Origin: an uncultured Eubacteriales bacterium
Lineage (GTDB): Bacteria > Bacillota_A > Clostridia > Lachnospirales > Cellulosilyticaceae
Assembly (NCBI GenBank): GCA_900556665.1
Contig: USPX01000083.1
Span: forward strand, 1 to 8,123
DNA length: 8,123 bases
Reading direction: 5' to 3'
Of this stretch, positions 1-4,717 are shown one piece after another (positions within the stretch are counted from its first letter, which is position 1; each line of letters opens with the position of its first letter). Both the position numbers and the translations under genes were made by a program. Below the pieces are notes generated by a model. It made no database searches, was not told the DNA's origin, and saw nothing but the letters and a program-made list of their open reading frames with translations.

Positions 1-1
1 A

Positions 2-400
2 AAAGTACCTGATGACTGTATCATTCTCACCCTTGCTTGCGGTAAATATCGTTTTAATAAATTAGACTTCGGCACAGTGGCTGGCCTTCCAAGACTTCTG
101 GATGTAGGTCAATGTAATGACGTTTACTCTGCTGTTAAAATTGCTACCTCCCTTGCAGATGCTTTTCAAACAGATGTAAACGGCTTACCTCTTTCTATTA
201 TTTTATCTTGGTATGAGCAAAAGGCCGTAGCTGACTTACTTGCACTACTTTCATTAGGTGTTAAACATATTTATTTAGGACCATCACTTCCTGCTTTCAT
301 TAGCCCTAGAGTACTCCAATATCTTGTAGATACTTTCAACCTAACACCAATTAGTACACCAGATGAAGACCTTAAAACTTGCTTACAACAACGCTTATAA
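2..400 (+). CDS. hcp: Hybrid cluster protein (Hcp, hydroxylamine/NO reductase), C-terminal part, 5' end outside window
   Basis: The reading frame is open from the left edge (first full codon at 2) to TAA at 398-400, giving 132 C-terminal residues of a protein usually about 540 residues long. The sequence closely follows the Hcp C-terminal domain: LACGKYRFN, LLDVGQCND and SWYEQK blocks in the family order. By spacing with the known Desulfovibrio Hcp, the Cys of LACG (window residue 13), the Cys of GQCND (38), and Glu72 and Lys74 of WYEQK correspond to hybrid-cluster ligands Cys434, Cys459, Glu494 and Lys496. All are present, so this part of the active site looks intact. Hcp is a cytoplasmic Fe-S-O cluster enzyme that reduces NO (and hydroxylamine in vitro) and acts in nitrosative-stress defence. 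An internal GTG at 77 is not the start, because the conserved sequence continues upstream of it. It is followed closely by a cupin gene, probably co-transcribed. Confidence 0.95.
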   Translation, partial: KVPDDCIILTLACGKYRFNKLDFGTVAGLPRLLDVGQCNDVYSAVKIATSLADAFQTDVNGLPLSIILSWYEQKAVADLLALLSLGVKHIYLGPSLPAFISPRVLQYLVDTFNLTPISTPDEDLKTCLQQRL

Positions 401-401
401 T

Positions 402-408
402 AAAGGAG
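402..408 (+). promoter_or_regulatory. Ribosome binding site of the cupin gene
   Basis: AAAGGAG lies 7 bases before the ATG at 416, and begins just after the hcp stop codon. It supports both the cupin start and translation from a shared hcp-cupin mRNA. Confidence 0.8.
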
Positions 409-415
409 AAGAATT

Positions 416-700
416 ATGGAACCAATTAGCTTAAGCTCTGTAGACGGTAGACAAATTTTATTCCAAACTGAAAAATTTAAAGTTGTTTGTTTTGTTTTTG
501 AACCAGGTAAAGGCTTACCAAATCATACCCACAATGGTTTTGCAACCATTCAAATTATAAGTGGATCTGCAGATATGACTTTTACAGATGGTAGACACTT
601 TGACTTACAAGCTGGTGATATCTTAGCCTTCGATGCTAAAATCGAGCATAATGTTATAGCTAAGGAAACTTGCAAGATGGTTGTGACTATTGTTTTCTAA
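416..700 (+). CDS. Small single-domain cupin protein
   Basis: A complete 94-residue protein with the single beta-barrel cupin_2 fold. Motif 1 reads PNHTHNGFATIQIISG (residues 35-50), with metal-ligand candidates His37 and His39. Motif 2 reads AGDILAFDAKIEHNV (66-80), with His78. The Glu normally found in motif 1 (between the His pair and the Gly) is replaced by Ala43 or Thr44, so a metal centre, if present, would have three His ligands. No signal peptide, so cytoplasmic. Start ATG at 416 has a good ribosome binding site, and the gene follows hcp by 15 bases. The specific role is unknown. The context suggests something tied to Hcp or to nitrosative/oxidative stress (inference). The stop codon at 698-700 touches the left end of a long palindrome. 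Confidence 0.85.
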   Translation: MEPISLSSVDGRQILFQTEKFKVVCFVFEPGKGLPNHTHNGFATIQIISGSADMTFTDGRHFDLQAGDILAFDAKIEHNVIAKETCKMVVTIVF

Positions 701-910
701 AATGTTCCGCTGGTGGGAGTGTGGTTCGTATTCTACTCATTCCGTAATTTGTGATACGTTAAAGTTCGATAAGTAAAGAAACGGTGTGAACTCACTTCGC
801 TCCGCTGCGTTCAGACAACACACCTAAAACCTCTTTACTTATCTCACTAAACGTATCATCAAATTACTCCACAGGTAGCCTACGAACCACACTCCCACCA
901 GCTAGCATTT
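700..910. repeat. Long imperfect palindrome (about 210 bases), MITE-like or structured-RNA element
   Basis: Nested inverted repeats fold this whole gene-free stretch into one rod. Visible arms: 700-704 with 906-910; 709-730 with 881-902 (22 bp, perfect); 744-751 with 860-867; 752-760 with 850-858; 768-778 with 833-843 (11 bp, perfect); 783-788 with 819-824; and an apical stem 787-791 with 809-813 that competes with the previous one. The tip region holds the GC-richer string CTTCGCTCCGCTGCGTTC, unlike the surrounding AT-rich DNA. There is no T tract at the end, so it is not a classic terminator, though it may act as a transcript 3' end. The form fits a non-autonomous mobile palindrome (MITE) or a structured RNA. 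From memory, related palindromes are scattered between genes in several clostridia, but I cannot name a family. Confidence 0.7.
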
Positions 911-1059
911 GAATACAATAGGTGATGAGAAAGAAAAAGTTAATATTTTCATCTTGAAGGTACTTGAAGAAACCAGTTTATATAAATGTATAGTTTATAT
1001 ATAAGTCTATGCATTATATGTAGATGCGTAATATGTAACTGTATAAACTACATTTATAT
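911..1059. other. AT-rich intergenic stretch with an imperfect hairpin, no gene seen
   Basis: No plausible reading frame with a ribosome binding site. The main structure is an inverted repeat: arm 977-999 pairs with 1042-1062, with one 2-base bulge on the left arm, leaving a loop of about 42 bases. Within the loop, 1009-1022 and 1023-1036 are near-direct repeats of about 14 bases (ATGCATTATATGTA and ATGCGTAATATGTA, 12 of 14 matching). The right arm runs into the next terminator. Confidence 0.5.
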
Positions 1060-1108
1060 AAAAAATAGGATGTCGCAAAATAACAGTTGTTGCGGCATCC
1101 TATTTTTT
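1060..1108. terminator. Bidirectional intrinsic terminator
   Basis: Stem arms 1060-1078 and 1090-1108 (19 bp with one G-U type mismatch) around an 11-base loop. A runs on the left and T runs on the right make it usable in both directions. On the minus strand it overlaps the stop codon (1107-1109) of the truncated DUF368 copy. Since no terminator lies between the carboxypeptidase-regulatory-like gene and this point, it probably ends that gene's transcript too. On the plus strand it would stop read-through from the hcp-cupin operon. Confidence 0.85.
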
Positions 1109-1400
1109 ATTTAGTTTTAATATTTTTGTATTCTTTTATACCTTGTAGGCTTAAGACAATGAGGCCTCCTATTAAAAAGAATATAATGCTGAAATTAGTT
1201 ATACTCATAGGTAAATAGTCACCTTCTATTGTTGTGGGACCTATGCAGATGGCATATAGGGAACCTATCATTAACCCTAGGATAGTATAGATTGTTTGCG
1301 AACGATATTTTCTGAGTGCCTTTTTTACAAGGTTAATAATAACAATAATAAAGTCGATGAGCCATCCTTTGTATATTTTGATATGTTTTATTTTAACCAC
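1107..1400 (-). pseudogene. 5'-truncated DUF368/PopT paralogue (C-terminal remnant)
   Basis: The frame encodes about 97 residues, of which the last 80 or so match the C terminus of the complete DUF368 gene at 2630-3514 almost throughout (shared blocks such as RSQTIYTILGLMIGSLYAIC and FSIIFFLIGGLIVLSLQGIK). The first 20 or so residues match only weakly. The only start is GTG at 1398-1400 with no ribosome binding site, and the first two thirds of the family, including the PGVSGGT motif, are missing. It would encode about two membrane helices. It lies 42 bases after the stop of the carboxypeptidase-regulatory-like gene and would be co-transcribed with it. Most likely a relic of a tandem duplication. 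A short expressed membrane peptide is possible but unsupported. Confidence 0.8.
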
Positions 1401-1442
1401 TTTATATATTTTCTATAAAACTAAATCAAAACTTATATCCAG

Positions 1443-2345
1443 TTAACGTGTTGGTAGTGTGACTGGTACAACCTTCGTAGCTCTAATAATATAGTCTAAT
1501 GAAGGGTCAATCTCTGTAAATGTATAACTGCCAAATTCATCTGTTAATACTGTTTGGACCACCTGCTCATTGACACCTATTTGTGAACCTACGACATATA
1601 AAGCGACTAAAGCATTAGGAATACCCACAGGTGGATCACTTCCTTCAACAACAACTTGCCCTACTATATTCGTTAAATTGGTTGTATCTTTACTTAAAGT
1701 AATCAATAGATTTCTTCCTACACTTCCCTCAGGAATTTGTACAGTTTGAGTAGTTTGAATATAGCCCAATAAACTAGCTATGACAGTATAACTTACCCCT
1801 GTTCTAAAGGTATCATAAGCTAAAAACACACCATTAGCTATTGTTCTAACATTAACAACACTATCTCCACCAGATATATTAATATTTACCCCCGGTATAC
1901 CTTTTCCTGTTGTGGAATCTACAACAGTACCATATATAATAGGTGTACTTGTATCATTGTTTAATAATAAGATGACTACTGTATTTACTGTATTTTCAAA
2001 TATAACTGTACGTGTTACCGGATCAAAACCTTGTGCTGTAGCTGTAATTGTATAAGTCGTATTCAAACTGCCATCAAATACAATAGTGTAACTGCCCTCT
2101 TCTGGGCCCGACTGTGCTGTTATACTTTCTGCTATTGGCCTTCCATCAGATTCATAAACTGTAACAATGGCACCACCTATAGGAATAGCATCCTGACTAT
2201 CTGCTCTAAATACTGCACCTCTTATAGTTAGCCTAACTTCTTGAAAGCTTGTAAGCGCTATTCTTGGTACAATCGTTTGATTATTAGCTGTTACACTTTG
2301 TATCTCACTGGAATTTAATAAATAACTTTCTACAAATGTAGCCAT
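1443..2345 (-). CDS. Protein of three carboxypeptidase-regulatory-like (CarboxypepD_reg) beta domains
   Basis: Complete 300-residue protein built of three transthyretin/prealbumin-like beta-sandwich repeats: about residues 37-129 (RGAVFRA, SYTIVF, YTITATAQGF), 133-218 (YGTVVDSTTGKGIPGVNI, YTVIASLLGY) and 224-293 (GQVVVEG, GIPNALVAL, FGSYTFTEI, DYIIRATK). The pattern 'G-x-V-x...G-x-P-x-x-x-x-V, then YT(I/V)xA' is the family signature. Such domains are found on bacterial surface proteins and often act as structural spacers. There is no signal peptide, transmembrane helix, LPXTG motif or catalytic domain. The protein has no Cys, His or Trp, only the initiator Met and three Lys, a composition seen in exposed, stable beta proteins. 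A spore-coat or other surface layer role would explain the missing signal peptide, but this is inference. Start ATG at 2343-2345 has GAGGTG 5 bases upstream. It lies between two gene relics. Confidence 0.8.
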   Translation of the reverse strand: MATFVESYLLNSSEIQSVTANNQTIVPRIALTSFQEVRLTIRGAVFRADSQDAIPIGGAIVTVYESDGRPIAESITAQSGPEEGSYTIVFDGSLNTTYTITATAQGFDPVTRTVIFENTVNTVVILLLNNDTSTPIIYGTVVDSTTGKGIPGVNINISGGDSVVNVRTIANGVFLAYDTFRTGVSYTVIASLLGYIQTTQTVQIPEGSVGRNLLITLSKDTTNLTNIVGQVVVEGSDPPVGIPNALVALYVVGSQIGVNEQVVQTVLTDEFGSYTFTEIDPSLDYIIRATKVVPVTLPTR

Positions 2346-2350
2346 ATTTA

Positions 2351-2356
2351 CACCTC
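2351..2356 (-). promoter_or_regulatory. Ribosome binding site of the CarboxypepD_reg-like gene
   Basis: GAGGTG on the minus strand, 5 bases before the ATG at 2345. It fixes the start of this gene. Confidence 0.7.
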
Positions 2357-2376
2357 ATCACATATAATTTTACTAT

Positions 2377-2405
2377 ATTATATGAACAAGCACTTCAGAT
2401 GTTGA
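2377..2405 (-). promoter_or_regulatory. Possible sigma-A promoter for the CarboxypepD_reg-like gene
   Basis: On the minus strand TCAACA (2400-2405, 4 of 6 to the -35 consensus) is 17 bases from a perfect TATAAT (2377-2382). It lies about 30 bases upstream of the ATG, in the only gene-free space before the gene. The AT-rich setting makes chance matches likely. Confidence 0.35.
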
Positions 2406-2411
2406 ACTTCT

Positions 2412-2586
2412 TTATTGCAAGTTTATACTTAAACTTTTATTGATTCTCTTTTTCTTAATAAAGCCAATAATGACACCTATTAATACGATTATGCACCTAT
2501 TACTAAAAGTATTTGTTTTATCATAGACGTATGATTAATACAAAAGATTTGCTTTGTACCTGTCATTTCTCTAATTAATGAAACAG
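2412..2586 (-). pseudogene. Frameshifted remnant of a GLUG-type surface protein C terminus (membrane anchor)
   Basis: Reading the minus strand from about 2586, the frame gives SLIREMTGTKQIFCIN, then TSMIKQILLVIGA (ending at 2492), and is then cut by a TAA. With one base restored near 2491 the tail continues as IVLIGVIIGFIKKKRINK and ends at TAA (2412-2414). This matches the last 60 or so residues of the giant surface protein at 4718-8123: YMIVQMEGPSGIYCID, SSIKQMICLIGG, then IIIGIIITLIKKKKFR. Conserved points are the GxxxxIxCI strand, IKQ, the hydrophobic anchor and the KKK(K/R) stop-transfer signal. Nothing else of the protein is present upstream: the frame meets the DUF368 terminator. No ribosome binding site precedes the ATG at 2524. 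This looks like a decayed paralogue fragment. Confidence 0.72.
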
Positions 2587-2624
2587 AAGGTATTGCTTAA
2601 TTCACTGCAATACCTTCTGTTTTT
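2581..2624. terminator. Terminator downstream of the DUF368 gene
   Basis: Perfect 14-bp stem (2583-2596 with 2607-2620), extended by A-T pairs at its base, around a 10-base loop. The plus-strand side is followed by five T. On the minus strand, the direction of the DUF368 gene, the U run is short (UUUC), so termination there may be partial. It begins 6 to 10 bases after the DUF368 stop codon. Confidence 0.75.
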
Positions 2625-2629
2625 ATCTG

Positions 2630-3514
2630 TTATCTAGTTTTAATATTTTTGTATTCTTTTATGCCTTGTAAACTTAAAACAATGAGTCCTCCTATAAGAA
2701 AAAAGATTATGCTAAAGTTAGAAATATTCATAGGTAAATAATTGCCTTCTATTGTTGTGGGACCTATGCAGATGGCATATAGGGAACCTATCATTAACCC
2801 TAGGATAGTATAGATTGTTTGAGAGCGATAATGCCTTAATGCAGCTTTCACCCCTTTAATAACTACTACAACTCCTGTTAATATTCCTATACAAAATACA
2901 ATGAGTATAGGTAGAAATCTAAAGTTAAGTGTCATTACTTCTTTAACTGCACTCATAATAGGCATATAAAGTCCAAATATAAGGAGCAATGTAGAACCAG
3001 ATATTCCTGGTAAAATCATAGCCGATATAGCTACCATACCTACTACAAATACATAAATAATAAGGGGCACGCTTAAACTATTAAGATTAACGCCACTACC
3101 ACCTGAAAATTTTGTATTTAAATAAGTAATGACTACTACAATGATAGCCCCTATAATGGTACAAATTAAATTCAAGTACTTTCCTTTTAAGGCCTGCCAC
3201 TCTTCTCTTAAAATAATAGGAATGGAGCATACTATAAAACCTATAAACAATGAACTGACTTCATAAATATAGTTTTCAAATACAGCATCTAGAGCAAAAA
3301 CTGCTGCTACAAAACCTATAATCCACCCCAGCCCTAAGTTAACTAAAAACTTTAAAGCTTTAAGCCTAGCCTCCCGGCTTCTTGAAAATATATTACTTAA
3401 AGAATTAATAAAGTTATCATAAAAGCCCATTAAAAAGGCAATGGTACCACCTGATACCCCGGGCACACTATCTGCTAGGGCCATTAAGAAACCACCTACA
3501 AAAATTAAAAGCAT
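2630..3514 (-). CDS. popT: DUF368 membrane protein, PopT-type undecaprenyl phosphate transporter
   Basis: Complete 294-residue polytopic membrane protein of the DUF368 family (Pfam PF04018), of normal length. The N terminus GGFLMALADSVPGVSGGT (residues 7-24) is the family signature. A second, related PGISGST motif at 169-175 (MILPGISGSTLLLIFGLY) shows the internal two-fold repeat. About eight to ten hydrophobic segments are visible, and the protein ends in a short basic tail. DUF368 proteins (PopT) were shown in other Gram-positive and Gram-negative bacteria to return undecaprenyl phosphate to the cytoplasmic face for reuse in peptidoglycan and other envelope polymer synthesis. That role is assumed here from family membership. 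Start ATG at 3512-3514 has AAAGGA 8 bases upstream. It is transcribed away from the flavodoxin-ferredoxin gene. Its last 240 or so bases are duplicated at 1107-1350. Confidence 0.88.
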   Translation of the reverse strand: MLLIFVGGFLMALADSVPGVSGGTIAFLMGFYDNFINSLSNIFSRSREARLKALKFLVNLGLGWIIGFVAAVFALDAVFENYIYEVSSLFIGFIVCSIPIILREEWQALKGKYLNLICTIIGAIIVVVITYLNTKFSGGSGVNLNSLSVPLIIYVFVVGMVAISAMILPGISGSTLLLIFGLYMPIMSAVKEVMTLNFRFLPILIVFCIGILTGVVVVIKGVKAALRHYRSQTIYTILGLMIGSLYAICIGPTTIEGNYLPMNISNFSIIFFLIGGLIVLSLQGIKEYKNIKTR

Positions 3515-3522
3515 CTTTATCT

Positions 3523-3528
3523 TCCTTT
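3523..3528 (-). promoter_or_regulatory. Ribosome binding site of the DUF368 gene
   Basis: AAAGGA on the minus strand, 8 bases upstream of the ATG at 3514. It supports the start that gives the family-typical N terminus. Confidence 0.65.
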
Positions 3529-3583
3529 ACTTATATTCTAGTATCTTAATTATTTTACCCACTCTCCCTATCCTTACTCTTTT

Positions 3584-3612
3584 TTAATATTTTCCAATTA
3601 GAAGCTTGTCAA
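3584..3612 (-). promoter_or_regulatory. Sigma-A-type promoter for the DUF368 gene
   Basis: On the minus strand a perfect TTGACA (3607-3612) is 17 bases from TATTAA (3584-3589, 4 of 6 to TATAAT). Transcription would start near 3577, leaving a leader of about 60 bases before the ATG at 3514. No riboswitch-like structure is evident in that leader. Confidence 0.55.
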
Positions 3613-3636
3613 TGTATATTATTTTATAATGACTAA

Positions 3637-3645
3637 TGATATACT
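3637..3645 (+). promoter_or_regulatory. Possible extended -10 promoter for the flavodoxin-ferredoxin gene
   Basis: TGATATACT matches the extended -10 form TG-N-TATAAT in 5 of 6 hexamer positions. No good -35 is placed at 16-18 bases. Transcription would begin near 3652, about 40 bases before the ATG at 3695. It lies back to back with the DUF368 promoter. Confidence 0.3.
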
Positions 3646-3682
3646 AAAATTAAATTTTTCTATTATTCAAATTTTTTATAAT

Positions 3683-3687
3683 GGAGG
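3683..3687 (+). promoter_or_regulatory. Ribosome binding site deciding the start of the flavodoxin-ferredoxin gene
   Basis: Perfect GGAGG, 7 bases before ATG 3695. The alternative in-frame ATG at 3629 has no such site and would add 22 residues unlike a flavodoxin start. Confidence 0.85.
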
Positions 3688-3694
3688 TAAGACT

Positions 3695-4480
3695 ATGCAA
3701 GGCATTATTTATTACTTTTCTGGAACAGGTAATAACTACATCACAGCAAAAAAATTAAGTAGTATGCTACCAAATACCACTTTTAAAGAAATCACACATT
3801 TGCTCTATGATAAGGTCTCTATTGTTCATTATGATTTAATTGGCTTCTGCGTACCCTCTTATTATTCTCACATCCCATATATTATTCAGCAATGTTTTCA
3901 AGACATTACTCTAACCCCTTCTCAAACAATATTTACGATTATTGGGTGTGGTGGCAATCGTGGTCATGCCACAGAAGATCTAAGGCAGCTTATTAATGCA
4001 GCTCAGGGCATTGTCAGCTATGAATATATGCTTGTTTATCCAGGAAATTATATTCTCTCTTACGATGCGCCTCCTAAAATATATCAAAAACTGGTTCTTG
4101 CATGGTCTAATCATAAAATTAAGAAAATCAGCAATGATATTCTCACTAAACATCCACCTATTACATTACCAAAGGGACTATTTTATAATAAAAATGATGA
4201 ACCTCGTCTCCAAAAGGCTATTCAAAACTTTGGTGTACAAGCACGTACATATACCGTCTCTGAAGTCTGTAAAGGTTGTGGTATCTGTCAATCTGTTTGT
4301 CCTATGCATAATGTTAGTTTAATTGATGGTAAACCTACCTTTGGTTCAACTTGTCAAAAGTGTATGGCTTGTATTCAATGGTGTCCAACCCATGCCATCG
4401 ACTGGCAAGGTGTAGCTCAGAATCGTACCCACTATCATCATCCAGAAGTTACATGCAAAGAACTTACTAAACATCCTTAA
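3695..4480 (+). CDS. EFR1-type flavodoxin / 2[4Fe-4S] ferredoxin fusion protein
   Basis: Cytoplasmic redox protein of 261 residues. The N-terminal flavodoxin-like domain begins with a hydrophobic strand and the phosphate-binding loop FSGTGNN (residues 8-14), the site for FMN. A strand and glycine-rich loop IIGCGGNRGHA lies further in. The C-terminal part is a bacterial ferredoxin domain with two CxxCxxCxxxCP motifs: Cys192, 195, 198, 202 and Cys220, 223, 226, 230. All eight cluster ligands are present. This order is that of the EFR1 family of clostridial ferredoxins, whose partners and substrates are mostly unknown. It presumably moves electrons between low-potential donors and an FMN. ATG at 3695 is preferred over the in-frame ATG at 3629 because GGAGG (3683-3687) stands 7 bases before it and the flavodoxin strand begins right after it. 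It is a single-gene unit with a strong terminator. Confidence 0.88.
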   Translation: MQGIIYYFSGTGNNYITAKKLSSMLPNTTFKEITHLLYDKVSIVHYDLIGFCVPSYYSHIPYIIQQCFQDITLTPSQTIFTIIGCGGNRGHATEDLRQLINAAQGIVSYEYMLVYPGNYILSYDAPPKIYQKLVLAWSNHKIKKISNDILTKHPPITLPKGLFYNKNDEPRLQKAIQNFGVQARTYTVSEVCKGCGICQSVCPMHNVSLIDGKPTFGSTCQKCMACIQWCPTHAIDWQGVAQNRTHYHHPEVTCKELTKHP

Positions 4481-4489
4481 CTTTCAAAT

Positions 4490-4530
4490 ATAAAAATAGA
4501 CATAGCCCAAAAGACTATGTCTATTTTTAT
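4490..4530. terminator. Bidirectional intrinsic terminator between convergent genes
   Basis: A perfect 16-bp stem (4490-4505 with 4515-4530) around a 9-base loop, with A5 on one side and T5 on the other. It serves the flavodoxin-ferredoxin gene on the plus strand and the surface protein / small gene transcript on the minus strand. Confidence 0.92.
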
Positions 4531-4539
4531 GATATATAC

Positions 4540-4688
4540 TTAATCTCTTATACCACTTCTTATATGTTTACCTAATAAGTAATATTCAAAGTGTGTAACT
4601 CCCTTTAATTCATCATCTTCTTTAAATTTCCCTTTTATCTTAAAGGAATAACCAATTCCATTATATGTAAACAATATTTCTTTTTCAT
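4540..4688 (-). pseudogene. Small 49-codon gene, out of frame by one base near its start
   Basis: On the minus strand, ATG (4686-4688) has GGGAG 8 bases upstream, but its frame stops after 17 codons. The -1 frame is open from the third codon to TAA at 4540-4542 and reads like a real soluble protein (EILFTYNGIGYSFKIKGKF, then HFEYYLLGKHIRSGIRD). One more A in the A5 run after the ATG would join them into a 49-residue protein beginning MKKEILFTYN. Apart from that run, there is no good start in the second frame. It follows the giant surface gene by 29 bases and shares its terminator, so it would be co-transcribed. The run could be a true frameshift mutation, a phase-variable tract, ribosomal or polymerase slippage, or a base-call error. 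I do not recognise the protein. Confidence 0.55.
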
Positions 4689-4696
4689 TTTAATTT

Positions 4697-4701
4697 CTCC
4701 C
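4697..4701 (-). promoter_or_regulatory. Ribosome binding site of the small 49-codon gene
   Basis: GGGAG on the minus strand, 8 bases before the ATG at 4688. This good site is the main reason to think the small frame is, or recently was, a real gene. Confidence 0.5.
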
Positions 4702-4717
4702 TAGATAAAATAATCCT

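Noticed and set aside
700..910. Palindrome as a simple intrinsic terminator for hcp-cupin
   Set aside because: It has no U tract, is about 210 bases long and has several internal loops. A proper terminator follows at 1060-1108.
2031..2231. Plus-strand frame of 66 codons opposite the CarboxypepD_reg-like gene
   Set aside because: Antisense shadow with no start signal. The minus frame has clear family repeats.
3606..3630. TTGTCA (3606-3611) with TATAAT (3625-3630) as a plus-strand promoter
   Set aside because: The spacer is only 13 bases, too short for sigma-A. The first hexamer overlaps the better minus-strand TTGACA.
3629..3694. Longer N terminus for the flavodoxin-ferredoxin starting at ATG 3629
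   Set aside because: No ribosome binding site there. GGAGG stands correctly before ATG 3695, where the flavodoxin strand begins, and a candidate -10 lies inside the extension.
3996..4322. Plus-strand frame of 108 codons overlapping the flavodoxin-ferredoxin gene
   Set aside because: It is a different frame inside a gene whose Cys motifs prove its own frame. It lacks a ribosome binding site.
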